64,000 bases of DNA from Ardenticatenaceae bacterium (GCA_020634415.1 JACKBT010000015.1:49375-113374); one strand, 5' to 3'; positions 45,485-53,518 are shown, numbered from the stretch's first letter. Numbers and translations: made by a program. Notes: generated from the sequence alone by a model not told the origin.

Positions 45485-46471
45485 ATGAAACGAATAGGTA
45501 TTGTTGGCGCTGGCGCTATTGGCGGCTGGCACGCAGAGCGGTGGCAGAAGCTGCCGGTGGCAATTGCGGGATTTTATGATATTCGCGCTGAGGCGGCGGA
45601 GCGGGCGGTGGCTCGTTTTGGCGGCCAGGTGTATGAGAGTGTAGAGGCGTTGGTGGCGGATGTGGATGTGGTGGATGTGTGTACGATTACGACGGCACAT
45701 AAGGAGGGGGTGTTGGCGGCGGCGGCGGGGGGAACGGCCGTTATCTGTGAGAAGCCCCTGGCCCGCAATGTTGCCGATTGTGAGGAGATGATAGCTGCTT
45801 GTGAGGCGGCGAATGTGCCGCTGTTTGTAGCCCAGGTGGTGCGCTTCTTTCCGCAGTTTGAGAAGGCCAAAGCGGTGCTGGACAGCGGGGCGTTGGGTAA
45901 GCCCGGTGTCATCCGCACGGTGCGGGCGGGCAGTATGCCGGCCTGGGGCGAACGCTCCTGGTTCCACGATTTTGAGCAGAGCGGCGGCGTGATGATGGAT
46001 TTGGGTATCCATGACCTTGATTTTGTGCGCTGGTGTTTTGGCGAGATCACGCGAGTGTTTGCCAGAGGGTTGAGTTTTGCGGGGGAAAACGGCCGTGATC
46101 ATGCTCTCATTACCCTGCGTTTTGCCAATGGAGCCATTGGGCATATCGAAAGCAGTTGGGCGCATCCGGCGGGGCAGTTCCGTACCCGCCTGGAAATCGC
46201 TGGCGATGAAGGGCTGATGGAGTGGGATTCGCTTAAAGATGCCCCGGTTCAGTTGGCCTTAACCGGTGAAGATGGCAGTGTCAATCGCAGCACAGCCAGC
46301 CCCCTGGCAACGGAGAATGATCCTTATTACGCCGAGTTAGCCCATTTTCTCGACTGTATGGAAAACGGTACGCCTTGCCGGGTAACACCGCAGGATGGTT
46401 TGATGGCGGTAAAGGTATCGTTGGCGGCGATTGAGTCTATGCGCACGGGAATGCCGGTGGAGATTGCGTAG
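45485..46471 (+). CDS. Gfo/Idh/MocA family oxidoreductase
   Basis: A 328-residue NAD(P)-dependent dehydrogenase from ATG 45485, with AAGGA about 8 bases upstream; the longer frame runs through a repeat. The Rossmann N-terminus is IGIVGAGAIGGWHAERW, the conserved VICEKPLARN (EKP motif) follows, and the C-terminal domain holds GGVMMDLGIHDLDFVRW with the catalytic His-containing helix. The substrate is probably a sugar or cyclitol. Its stop codon lies in the start of a three-hairpin repeat. A second, related gene follows. Confidence 0.88.
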   Translation: MKRIGIVGAGAIGGWHAERWQKLPVAIAGFYDIRAEAAERAVARFGGQVYESVEALVADVDVVDVCTITTAHKEGVLAAAAGGTAVICEKPLARNVADCEEMIAACEAANVPLFVAQVVRFFPQFEKAKAVLDSGALGKPGVIRTVRAGSMPAWGERSWFHDFEQSGGVMMDLGIHDLDFVRWCFGEITRVFARGLSFAGENGRDHALITLRFANGAIGHIESSWAHPAGQFRTRLEIAGDEGLMEWDSLKDAPVQLALTGEDGSVNRSTASPLATENDPYYAELAHFLDCMENGTPCRVTPQDGLMAVKVSLAAIESMRTGMPVEIA

Positions 46472-46533
46472 CCGCGAATTCTTTTCGCGTTCTGGGAAAC
46501 AATAGTGAAGATGCGGTAAGAAACCGCGCCTAC
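46468..46533. repeat. Three-way-junction repeat, GTAGCCGCG type (copy 1)
   Basis: Outer ends GTAGCCGCG and CGCGCCTAC enclose two small hairpins, CGCGAA/TTCGCG (46474-46489) and GCGGT/ACCGC (46513-46527). The first TAG is the stop codon of the upstream oxidoreductase. Clearly homologous to 49735-49800. Confidence 0.75.
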
Positions 46534-46548
46534 CATGAGGAAATCAAA

Positions 46549-47529
46549 ATGAAAATTGGAATGATTAGTTTTGCCCATATGCACGCTGCTGGTTATGCTC
46601 AATGTTTGCAAAAGATTGGGGATGTGACGTTGGCAGGGATTTATGATGATAACGCTGAGCGGGGGCAGAAGATGGCGCAGACGTTTGGTGTGCCTTTTTT
46701 TGCGGAGGCGCAGGCTTTGCTGGATGAAAAGCTGGATGGGGTGATTATTTGTAGTGAGAATGTGAAACATCGGCCGTTTGTGGAACTGTGTGCCGGCCAA
46801 ACCAACTACATCTTGTGCGAAAAACCCATCGCCACCACCGTCGCCGATGCCCAGGCCATGATTGATGTCTGTGCGCAGCGCGGCACAAAATTACAGATTG
46901 CCTACCCCGTGCGTTTTACGCCAGCCATGCAAAAGCTCAAGCAAACGCTGGACGAGGGGAAATTGGGCCGGCTGTACAGTGCCAAATGCACCAATCATGG
47001 CTCCATGCCTGGCGGCTGGTTTGTGGAAGAAGCCATGTCGGGCGGCGGCGCGGTGATTGACCATACGGTGCATGTGATAGATTTGCTGCGCTGGTTTTGG
47101 GACACGGAAGTGGTAGAGGTGTATGCCGAGGTAGGTGACAGTCTGCTGCACCCGGAGTTGGGGATTGATGATGCGGGTATGTTGTCTTTTAAGCTGGCGA
47201 ATGGCATCTATGGCACGTTGGATACGAGTTGGTCACGACCACCGAGTTCGATGATTTGGGGGGATGTGAAGATTGAGATCATGGGCGAGAAGGGGGCGGT
47301 TTTGGTGGATGCCTATTCACAAAATGTGACGGTCAGCTCGAATAAGGTGGGGCAGACGAAGCTGCACGGTTGGGGCAGCAATGCCGATTTGGGATTGATT
47401 CAGGATTTTGTGGGGGCGATCCGCGAAGGACGGGAGCCATCTATTACGGGATATGATGGCTTAAAGTCTATGGAAGTAGCTTTGATGGCTTATGAGTCGG
47501 CACGGGAGAAACGGCCGATTACCTTTTAG
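46549..47529 (+). CDS. Gfo/Idh/MocA family oxidoreductase (second copy)
   Basis: A 326-residue homologue of the preceding dehydrogenase: IGMISFAHMHAAGYAQCL replaces the usual Gly-rich loop start, YILCEKPIATTVADAQ is the EKP motif, and GGGAVIDHTVHVIDLLRWF the catalytic helix. The Gly-rich NAD loop is atypical (SFAHMHAAG rather than GxGxxG), a form seen in some sugar dehydrogenases of this family. It ends 126 bp before the TetR gene, with a repeat between. Two adjacent, diverged Gfo/Idh proteins often act in sequence on one sugar. Confidence 0.86.
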   Translation: MKIGMISFAHMHAAGYAQCLQKIGDVTLAGIYDDNAERGQKMAQTFGVPFFAEAQALLDEKLDGVIICSENVKHRPFVELCAGQTNYILCEKPIATTVADAQAMIDVCAQRGTKLQIAYPVRFTPAMQKLKQTLDEGKLGRLYSAKCTNHGSMPGGWFVEEAMSGGGAVIDHTVHVIDLLRWFWDTEVVEVYAEVGDSLLHPELGIDDAGMLSFKLANGIYGTLDTSWSRPPSSMIWGDVKIEIMGEKGAVLVDAYSQNVTVSSNKVGQTKLHGWGSNADLGLIQDFVGAIREGREPSITGYDGLKSMEVALMAYESAREKRPITF

Positions 47530-47531
47530 GT

Positions 47532-47576
47532 AATTAGAGATTGGAGATTGGAGACTTGTCCAATCTCCAATCTCCG
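47532..47576. repeat. GAGACTGG-type hairpin (copy 7)
   Basis: TTAGAGATTGGAGATTGGAG and CCAATCTCCAATCTCC form a stem of about 16 bases between the oxidoreductase gene and the TetR promoter. Confidence 0.78.
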
Positions 47577-47598
47577 CCCCCACTTCAGCCCCTTCTGC

Positions 47599-47647
47599 TT
47601 GACATTTTGTGCGTATCTGCTAAAAATACCGACCAGTAGGTATTTTT
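47599..47647 (+). promoter_or_regulatory. TetR promoter with overlapping palindromic operator
   Basis: TTGACA (47599-47604) is a consensus -35. A weak -10 (AAAAAT, 47622-47627) lies 17 bases on. Over it sits a palindrome with arms AAAAATACC (47622-47630) and GGTATTTTT (47639-47647), core ATACCGACCAGTAGGTAT. This closely resembles the TACCGACC-type operators of TetR-family regulators of acyl-CoA catabolism, so autorepression, and probably control of the paa island, is likely. Confidence 0.75.
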
Positions 47648-47654
47648 CTGGCGT

Positions 47655-48236
47655 ATGTACGAAAAATCTTTCACCACCATTGCCGACATTTTAGAGGCCG
47701 CCCGCACCCTGTTCGTCAGCAACAGCTATGACGACATCACCATGCGCCAGATTGCTCAGGAAGCTAACGTCACCAAAGGGGCCATTTACCACCACTTCAA
47801 GAGCAAGGAAGAGCTGTTTTTGCGGATGCTGGCGGAGTATCTGGAAAATCTGCAAGACCTGCTGCGCGAGGCGGTGGAACAGGCTGGTTCAGCACGGGGG
47901 AGATTGACACACCTGACAGCGCTGTATCTGGAACGGCCGCTTATCTTCCAGCGCACCATCCAACTGGTGCGGCGCGATAACAACCGCTTTACGGGCGCAG
48001 CGCGTGACGGCCTCATCACCGCTTACCACAACGCCCTACCCAACCAGATTGAAACGATTATCAGCGATGGCATGGCGGCTGGTGAAATTAAGAGCGGCGA
48101 TGCCCGCATTTTTGCCTGGCAGTTCATTGCCATTGTCGAAGCCTGTTTGAGCGATTATGCCCGGCAGCGTTTTGACAGCCCCCAGGCAATGGCGGCTTAC
48201 TTGGCGGATGTTTTTTTTGATGGCATTGGCGTGTAA
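47655..48236 (+). CDS. TetR-family transcriptional regulator
   Basis: A 193-residue repressor. The N-terminal HTH is typical (ITMRQIAQEANVTKGAIYHHFKSKEELF, about residues 27-55, in two visible blocks). The C-terminal ligand domain is helical. It starts 8 bases after a strong palindromic operator that overlaps its own promoter. It precedes the aldehyde dehydrogenase and paa genes on the same strand, so it probably senses phenylacetyl-CoA or a related CoA ester, as PaaR does in other bacteria. The ligand is inferred. Confidence 0.88.
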   Translation: MYEKSFTTIADILEAARTLFVSNSYDDITMRQIAQEANVTKGAIYHHFKSKEELFLRMLAEYLENLQDLLREAVEQAGSARGRLTHLTALYLERPLIFQRTIQLVRRDNNRFTGAARDGLITAYHNALPNQIETIISDGMAAGEIKSGDARIFAWQFIAIVEACLSDYARQRFDSPQAMAAYLADVFFDGIGV

Positions 48237-48274
48237 TGACATCATGACGACATGACGTAATTAAGGAGTTTTTT

Positions 48275-49738
48275 ATGGCACAGATGTTTATCAATGGCGA
48301 GTGGGTGGCTGCCCAGAGTGGGCGGACGTATGAGATTAAGAATCCGGCGAATGGGATGGTGTTGGATAGTGTGCCTTATGGCGAGAAGGCGGATGCGGAT
48401 ACGGCCGTTGCCGCTGCCGCTGCGGCTTTCCCTGGTTGGGCCGATACGCCAGCCGATACACGGGCTGAACTGCTGCGTAAGGGCATGGCCTTGTTGCAGG
48501 AAAATGCCAAAGAGATTGTGGGGCTGTTAACGGCCGAACAAGGCAAACCGCTCTTTGAAGCACAGGGCGAATTCCACCATTTTTTGCATGGCCTGGAGTT
48601 TTATGCGGGGCTTGCCAGCAAAATTCGCGGGGCACAGGTGCCAGTGCCGCCAGCGATGGGCAAGAACAATTACGGGGTGATTTTCAAACGGCCGGTTGGC
48701 GTGGCGGTGGGCATTGTGCCCTGGAACTTTCCACTGACGCTGATGGGCACGAAGATTGGCCCGGCTCTTATTGCCGGCTGTCCGCTCATCATCAAACCAT
48801 CGGAATCTACACCGCTGGCTACCCTGCGAGCCATTGGCCTGCTCAATGAGGCGGGGCTGCCGCCTGGTGTGCTGCAATGTGTCACTGGGTACGGCCCGGA
48901 AATCGGCGAGCCGTTGGTGACGCATCCCGATGTGCGCCGCGTGGCTCTGACGGGTTCGTCACGCACAGGGCGGCGTGTGATGGAGCTAGCCGCGCCAGAG
49001 TTCAAGCGCATCACGCTGGAGTTGGGCGGCTCTGACCCGATGATTGTGTGCCCGGATGCCGATATGCGGAAGGCGATTAGTGGGGCAATGATCGGCCGTT
49101 ATTGGAACGCGGGTCAGGCCTGTTTGGCGGTGAAACGGCTCTATCTTTTCGACGAGATTTACGATGAATTTGTGGCAGGTCTGGTTAAAAAAGTAGCTGG
49201 TTATCAGTTGGGCGATCCCACCACCCGACCCGAAAAACCCTTTGTGCGCATGGGACCAATCCATGCCGAATTTCAGTTGCAAGAGATTGAGGCGCAGTTG
49301 CAAGATGCGGTGGACAAGGGGGCCGAGGTGCTGATTGGGGGCAAACGGCCGAATGACCCCGCCTTAGCCAATGGGTTTTACTTTGAACCGGCCGTTGTCG
49401 CCAACGTGCCGGAGGACAGCCGATTGGTGCGGGAAGAAGTTTTTGGGCCGGTGCTGCCCGTTTTCCGGGTAAGCAGTTTGGAGGAGGCCATTGCTAAAGC
49501 TAACGATACCGTTTATGGGCTGGGGTCATCCATTTGGACGAACAACATGGCCTGGGCCAACAAAGCCGTGCGCGAAATTAACGCGGGGGTGACGTGGATC
49601 AACCAGATTCATTATGGTTATGATGAACTGCCGTTTGGCGGGGTGAAGGATTCGGGCATTGGGCATGAGCATGGGCCGGAGGCAGTGGATTATTATTTGG
49701 AGAGTAAGGGGGCGGTGTTTGGCGGGTTGGAGGTGTAG
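48275..49738 (+). CDS. NAD(P)-dependent aldehyde dehydrogenase
   Basis: A 487-residue ALDH superfamily enzyme with a good AAGGAG site. Motifs: GIVPWNFPLTL, ELGGSDPMIV (general base Glu), YWNAGQACLAVKRLYLF (catalytic Cys), EVFGPVLPVF and LPFGGVKDSGIG. The paa context suggests oxidation of phenylacetaldehyde or of the ring-cleavage semialdehyde normally handled by the PaaZ ALDH domain. No hydratase domain is attached. The stop codon is the TAG at the start of a three-hairpin repeat. Confidence 0.88.
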   Translation: MAQMFINGEWVAAQSGRTYEIKNPANGMVLDSVPYGEKADADTAVAAAAAAFPGWADTPADTRAELLRKGMALLQENAKEIVGLLTAEQGKPLFEAQGEFHHFLHGLEFYAGLASKIRGAQVPVPPAMGKNNYGVIFKRPVGVAVGIVPWNFPLTLMGTKIGPALIAGCPLIIKPSESTPLATLRAIGLLNEAGLPPGVLQCVTGYGPEIGEPLVTHPDVRRVALTGSSRTGRRVMELAAPEFKRITLELGGSDPMIVCPDADMRKAISGAMIGRYWNAGQACLAVKRLYLFDEIYDEFVAGLVKKVAGYQLGDPTTRPEKPFVRMGPIHAEFQLQEIEAQLQDAVDKGAEVLIGGKRPNDPALANGFYFEPAVVANVPEDSRLVREEVFGPVLPVFRVSSLEEAIAKANDTVYGLGSSIWTNNMAWANKAVREINAGVTWINQIHYGYDELPFGGVKDSGIGHEHGPEAVDYYLESKGAVFGGLEV

Positions 49739-49800
49739 CCGCGATTTCTTATCGCGCTCTTTGAAATCTATTGAAGACGCGGCAGGGATGCCGCGACTAC
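49735..49800. repeat. Three-way-junction repeat, GTAGCCGCG type (copy 2)
   Basis: Ends GTAGCCGCG (49735-49743) and CGCGACTAC (49792-49800) enclose hairpins GCGAT/ATCGC (49741-49755) and GCGGCA/TGCCGC (49779-49794). It supplies the stop codon of the aldehyde dehydrogenase gene. Confidence 0.8.
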
Positions 49801-49812
49801 TTAGGAGAGAGT

Positions 49813-50613
49813 ATGTCCGAACAGGTTGTGACGTTTGCGAAGGCTGGGAAGGTGGGCACGATTACGCTGAATCGGCCACCGGCGAATAGTTATGAGATTG
49901 AGTTTATGCGGCAGTTGGGGGTGGCGATTGGGGCGGCGGAGGCGGATACGGCCGTTCGCGTCATCATCCTCCGCAGTGCTTCTGAGAAGTTCTTCTCGGC
50001 AGGAGCCGACATCAAGGCGTTTTTGGCGAACAGCACGGAAGACAACATGGCGATGATTCATCTGGCGCACGGCGAGTTAAGCCGGATGGCGGCCAGCCGC
50101 AAGATTTATATTGCCGCGATTAATGGTCACGCCCTCGGCGGCGGTTTGGAGATGGCCTTGGCTTGTGATTTGAGGGTGGCGGTAGACAGCGGGCGCGAAG
50201 GTTCGCGCCCCTACTATCTCGGTCTGCCCGAAGTAACATTGGGCATCTTACCCGGCAACGGCGGCACACAGCGGCTCCCCCGCCTGATTGGCGCAAACAA
50301 GGCCCTGGAGATGATGATTTTGGGCGAGCGCGTCACGCCCCAGCAGGCGTTAGAGCTAGGCATCGTCAACAAACTGTTTCCGGCCGAAAGCTTCAACGAA
50401 GATGTGCAAGCCTATGCTGAACGCATTGCCAATGGCGCGTCGGTGGCTATTGGGGCCATTAAGCGGGCCGTGTACGATGGCCTGGAGATGGCGTTGGCAG
50501 AGGGTCTGGCTCTGGAACGTGACCTGATTGCACCGCTGTATGATACGGAGGATGCGACCGAAGGCTTTGCCGCGTTTAGTGAGAAGCGGGAGCCGGTTTA
50601 TAAGGGAAGGTAG
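49813..50613 (+). CDS. Enoyl-CoA hydratase/isomerase (crotonase) family, PaaF-like
   Basis: A 266-residue crotonase starting at ATG 49813 with AGGAGAG upstream. The oxyanion-hole segments are SAGADIKAFL and ALGGGLEMALACDLRVA; the catalytic Glu region is GLPEVTLGILPGNGGTQRLPRL. It would hydrate or isomerise an enoyl-CoA in the phenylacetate pathway's beta-oxidation-like lower part. The crotonase near the island's other end (53515) may be the PaaG-type isomerase. Which is which cannot be settled from sequence. Confidence 0.87.
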   Translation: MSEQVVTFAKAGKVGTITLNRPPANSYEIEFMRQLGVAIGAAEADTAVRVIILRSASEKFFSAGADIKAFLANSTEDNMAMIHLAHGELSRMAASRKIYIAAINGHALGGGLEMALACDLRVAVDSGREGSRPYYLGLPEVTLGILPGNGGTQRLPRLIGANKALEMMILGERVTPQQALELGIVNKLFPAESFNEDVQAYAERIANGASVAIGAIKRAVYDGLEMALAEGLALERDLIAPLYDTEDATEGFAAFSEKREPVYKGR

Positions 50614-50630
50614 CGGCGGTTAAAACTGCA

Positions 50631-50694
50631 GCAACGACTACAAAGTCGGCCTGCGCCGACTTAAGCCCGCGTAGGCGGGCTTCGTAGTCGTTGC
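50631..50694. repeat. Perfect three-way-junction (cloverleaf-like) repeat
   Basis: Outer arms GCAACGACTAC (50631-50641) and GTAGTCGTTGC (50684-50694) are perfect complements. Inside are two perfect 8-base hairpins with 4-base loops: AAGTCGGC/GCCGACTT (50643-50662) and AAGCCCGC/GCGGGCTT (50663-50682). It sits between the crotonase and paaA. Confidence 0.92.
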
Positions 50695-50729
50695 GGCGAA
50701 TTCATTCGCCCAATTTCAGAGGAGCAACT

Positions 50730-51689
50730 ATGCACTTAACTGAAGACGAAGTACGCGAACGATTGGGGCATGGCAAAATGGTCGAGAACATTGACCATAT
50801 GAGTCCTACTTACCTGGAAGGCATTAAGCGGATTTTGACCGTTTCGGCCGATACCGAACTCATCTCCGCGCCCGCTTATTTTTTGGCGGCGCAAGCTGCC
50901 CCCTCCACCAACGCCTATCTCTCGGCCATGAGCATTATTCAGGATGAGATTGCCCACGCCCACATTGCCTACCGCATGTTGGAGGATTTGGGGGTGAGCA
51001 AGGAGCAGCTTGTCTACGAGCGGCGGCCTGAGGATTTCAAATATCCCTATGCGTTTGATGTGCCTCTGGAGACGTGGGAAGAGTTGGTGGTGGCCAATGC
51101 GCTTTATGACCGGGCCGGGTTTGTGCTGCTGAGTGATGTGTTTAAGCACACGACCTATGGCCCTTGGAAGCGAGCCTTAGCCAAGGTGGACAAGGAAGAG
51201 TCGTTCCATTTGCGGCATGGGGAGACGTGGATGCGCAAGATTAACGAGCAGCCAGACGGCCATGAGCGGCTGCAGCAGGCGGTGGATTGGATGTTTCCGC
51301 TGACGGTTGAGTGGTTTGGGCTGCCGGACACGGAGAAGCGGCACACGATTCAGATTGAGTATGGGTTTAAGGGCTATACGAATGATGAACTGCGGCAGGT
51401 GTGGATGAGTACAGCCGTTCCCTTCCTCACCTCGCTCAACATCAACGTTCCTGCTTACCTGGACAGCGACACAAACAAGTACATCCTTACCTTCCCCTTC
51501 CCTTCCCGTTTTGATGCGGCCAACAAGTGCTGGGCGTTTGACGAAGGGCAGATTGGCTGGGATGAGGTGCTGGTGCGCTGGCGCGGTCGCGGCCCCAACA
51601 ACAAAAAGTTTGTGGCCGAAATTCAGCGGGGTTATGGCGAGCTAAATGGCACAGAAAGCAGCCGCCGCTGGCAGGAGATTATCGCATGA
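50730..51689 (+). CDS. paaA: Phenylacetyl-CoA 1,2-epoxidase catalytic subunit PaaA
   Basis: A 319-residue ferritin-like diiron oxygenase subunit. With PaaC, PaaB and a reductase it epoxidises phenylacetyl-CoA. ATG 50730 with AGAGGAG upstream gives a length close to E. coli PaaA (309). Diiron ligands are visible: Glu43 (DTELIS), DEIAHAH (Glu73, His76), and DKEESFH (Glu155/156, His159). The stop overlaps the paaD-like start (ATGA), so translation is coupled. Confidence 0.92.
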   Translation: MHLTEDEVRERLGHGKMVENIDHMSPTYLEGIKRILTVSADTELISAPAYFLAAQAAPSTNAYLSAMSIIQDEIAHAHIAYRMLEDLGVSKEQLVYERRPEDFKYPYAFDVPLETWEELVVANALYDRAGFVLLSDVFKHTTYGPWKRALAKVDKEESFHLRHGETWMRKINEQPDGHERLQQAVDWMFPLTVEWFGLPDTEKRHTIQIEYGFKGYTNDELRQVWMSTAVPFLTSLNINVPAYLDSDTNKYILTFPFPSRFDAANKCWAFDEGQIGWDEVLVRWRGRGPNNKKFVAEIQRGYGELNGTESSRRWQEIIA

Positions 51690-52063
51690 CGGCCGAATTG
51701 GACACCACCCGCCCCCAACCACCCTGGCTGGCCCAGGCCAGAGCCGCCGCCTCGGCCGCAGAGTTGGTGTTGTGGCAGGCGTTGGAAGAGGTTGAAGACC
51801 CGGAATACCCGGTCAGTGTGGTGGATATGGGGCTGATTTATGACCTGAAGCTGGCTGATGGCGTGGCCCAGGTGGCGTTGAGTTTTACCTCGATGGGCTG
51901 CCCCTGCATGGAGTACATTATTAGTGATATTCGTGAGCGGCTGCTGCGGGAGACGGCCGTTCACCAGGTAGACATGCAAATCGTATGGGACCCGCCCTGG
52001 ACACGGCAGCGCTTGACTGAAAAAGGGCGCGAGAAGTTAAAAAAATGGGGTATTGCCGCATGA
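51686..52063 (+). CDS. paaD: PaaD-like MIP18 (DUF59) protein without zinc ribbon
   Basis: A 125-residue MIP18-family protein, the iron-sulfur-assembly-type helper needed for epoxidase maturation. Visible: LEEVEDPEYPVSVVDMGLIY, TSMGCPCMEYI with the conserved Cys, and DPPWTRQRLTEKGREKL. E. coli PaaD carries a C-terminal zinc ribbon; here the protein ends before it, and the ribbon appears as a separate gene at 53300. It overlaps both neighbours by 4 bases. Confidence 0.88.
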   Translation: MTAELDTTRPQPPWLAQARAAASAAELVLWQALEEVEDPEYPVSVVDMGLIYDLKLADGVAQVALSFTSMGCPCMEYIISDIRERLLRETAVHQVDMQIVWDPPWTRQRLTEKGREKLKKWGIAA

Positions 52064-52272
52064 CAGAATTATTGAAAGTAACACCAGAAGGACAGATTTA
52101 CGAAGTGTTTGCCCGCTTTCGGGAAGATGGGCTGCGCCACATTGGCAGTGTGGTGGCGCGGAATGATGAATTGGCGAAGATGTATGCGGCCAAGCTGTAT
52201 GATGAGTGGGGCTGGCGCGAGATGGCAATTGTGCCGCGAGCCAAGATCACCACGATTATTGCCCCGGTGTAA
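52060..52272 (+). CDS. paaB: PaaB-like small epoxidase subunit
   Basis: A 70-residue protein from ATG 52060 (ATGA overlap with the paaD-like gene). QIYEVFARFREDGLRHIGSV and DELAKMYAAKLYDEW follow the PaaB pattern (YEVFVR...HVGSLHA...A...AR). PaaB bridges PaaA-PaaC subcomplexes. It is shorter than E. coli PaaB (95). Confidence 0.82.
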   Translation: MTELLKVTPEGQIYEVFARFREDGLRHIGSVVARNDELAKMYAAKLYDEWGWREMAIVPRAKITTIIAPV

Positions 52273-52275
52273 ACG

Positions 52276-52470
52276 ATGAATGAGCAAAAAAGAAGTTACC
52301 AAATTTACGGCCGTAAAGCCTATGAAGAACCGCTGGCCTTTGTGATGGTGCTGGCAACGGCCGATCCCATTAAAGAAGCCGCTTTACAACAATTGGGGAC
52401 GGAAGGCTGGGTGGAGCTTGTTGCCATTCCAGCGCAAGAGATGATTCAGGTGATAGGGGAAAGTCAGTAA
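52276..52470 (+). CDS. Second small PaaB-like protein
   Basis: A 64-residue protein 3 bases after the paaB-like gene. SYQIYGRKAYEEPLAFVMVL recalls the YEVF.R opening of PaaB but is diverged, and the rest (EGWVELVAIPAQEMIQVI) matches its second strand-helix unit loosely. It could be a second bridging subunit or a specialised assembly factor. Family membership is tentative. Confidence 0.6.
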   Translation: MNEQKRSYQIYGRKAYEEPLAFVMVLATADPIKEAALQQLGTEGWVELVAIPAQEMIQVIGESQ

Positions 52471-52541
52471 GGTGTATTGGTCTAGTAGTGTATGGACACG
52501 GTCATTGACCCATGCACCACTAAACCAGTTTACCCATACAC
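52471..52541. repeat. GTGTATGG-type inverted repeat (copy 3)
   Basis: GGTGTATTGGTCTAGTAGTG on the left and TACCCATACACG on the right, partly complementary, separating the small subunit genes from paaC. Confidence 0.6.
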
Positions 52542-52545
52542 GATT

Positions 52546-53298
52546 ATGAAAACATATCAACATGCAGAGGAAATGCCCGCCGCATTGGCGGAGGCCGTTT
52601 TAGCCTGGACATTGTCGGTGGCGGACACGAAGCACCGCATGGGCATTCAGTTTTCGCGGTGGGTGACTGGCACGCCGGCTTTGGAAGCGGCCGTTGGCTC
52701 GGCAGCGATTACGCAGGATGAGTTGGGGCATGCCCGCAGTTTGTATGGCCTGCTGCGCCACTTTCCCCACGCGCCAGAGGCCATTGGCGCGGAGAATGAT
52801 TTGGAGGCGCGGGAGGTTTATTATGCCCCGGCTGCTTTGCAGCCAGCCTGGGATAGCTGGCTGCAAGTGGTGGCAATCAATGTAACGCTGGATCGGGCCT
52901 TGCAGGTGGCGATTGCGGCCACGGCGGATTCGGCTTTTCAGCCGTTGGCGGGACGCACGGCCAAAATTTTGCAGGAGGAGCAGTTTCACCGGGTGTTTGG
53001 CGATGAGTGGCTGGTGCGGCTGATGGAGCGTGGCAACGGGATGAGGGGGCGGCTGGCAACGGCCGTTTCCTGGGCCTACAACATCACTTCCACCTGGCTG
53101 GGGCCGAACGATGATGCCATTACCAACACGCTCTATGCAGCGGGTGTGCTCAATGCCGATGCCGCCACGTTGCGCCAGCGTTGGCTGGCCGAGGTGGAGC
53201 CGGTTTTGGCGAAGTGCGGCCTGGTGGTGGCGGCTGAGGTGCAAGGGTGGGAGGGGTGGAACGGCCGTTTCCGCCATAAAGAGCAGTTGAGTAGTTAA
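52546..53298 (+). CDS. paaC: Phenylacetyl-CoA epoxidase structural subunit PaaC
   Basis: A 250-residue ferritin-like partner of PaaA (E. coli PaaC is 248). ATG 52546 is chosen; the frame reaches further back only through a repeat. Visible: LAEAVLAWTLSVADTKHRMG, ITQDELGHARSLY, VYYAPAALQPAWDSWLQVV and ILQEEQFHRVFGDEW. PaaC is catalytically silent in known complexes, yet the DELGHA and EEQFH patterns are kept here. The next gene starts 1 base after the stop. Confidence 0.9.
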   Translation: MKTYQHAEEMPAALAEAVLAWTLSVADTKHRMGIQFSRWVTGTPALEAAVGSAAITQDELGHARSLYGLLRHFPHAPEAIGAENDLEAREVYYAPAALQPAWDSWLQVVAINVTLDRALQVAIAATADSAFQPLAGRTAKILQEEQFHRVFGDEWLVRLMERGNGMRGRLATAVSWAYNITSTWLGPNDDAITNTLYAAGVLNADAATLRQRWLAEVEPVLAKCGLVVAAEVQGWEGWNGRFRHKEQLSS

Positions 53299-53299
53299 C

Positions 53300-53518
53300 A
53301 TGACCATACAATGCCCCTTTTGCGATTCAACCGATAACGAGCGATTTTCCCTGTACGGCCAAACCTTGTTAGGCACACAATATTACTGCCACACTTGCAA
53401 ATCCATCTTCGAAGCCATCCGCTACGATGAGGCAACAGTGGCAAGACCCGCAGGGTTTAACGCCGCTGATACGCCTGTTTCCAACCACCAAAACCCTTCG
53501 GGTCTGGAGAAACCATGA
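53300..53518 (+). CDS. Stand-alone zinc-ribbon protein matching the C-terminal part of PaaD
   Basis: A 72-residue protein. CPFCDSTDNERFSLYGQTLL and YYCHTCKSIFEA form a four-Cys zinc ribbon of the type CPxC-S.....S.FG...C.A.Y.C..C found at the C-terminus of classical PaaD. Together with the MIP18 protein at 51686 it would reconstitute PaaD as two chains. The last 25 or so residues are encoded by a palindromic repeat (GACCCGCAGGGTTT ... AAACCCTTCGGGTC, about 53444-53507) and are probably disordered. ATGA overlap couples it to the next crotonase. Confidence 0.78.
   Translation: MTIQCPFCDSTDNERFSLYGQTLLGTQYYCHTCKSIFEAIRYDEATVARPAGFNAADTPVSNHQNPSGLEKP
53444..53507. repeat. GACCCGCAGGGTTT inverted repeat inside a coding 3' end
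   Basis: GACCCGCAGGGTTT and AAACCCTTCGGGTC flank about 36 bases. It encodes the tail of the zinc-ribbon protein. Confidence 0.65.

Noticed and set aside
50631..50694. tRNA-like cloverleaf
   Set aside because: It has only two internal hairpins, no anticodon or T-loop consensus and no CCA-adjacent acceptor pattern; it is a palindromic repeat.
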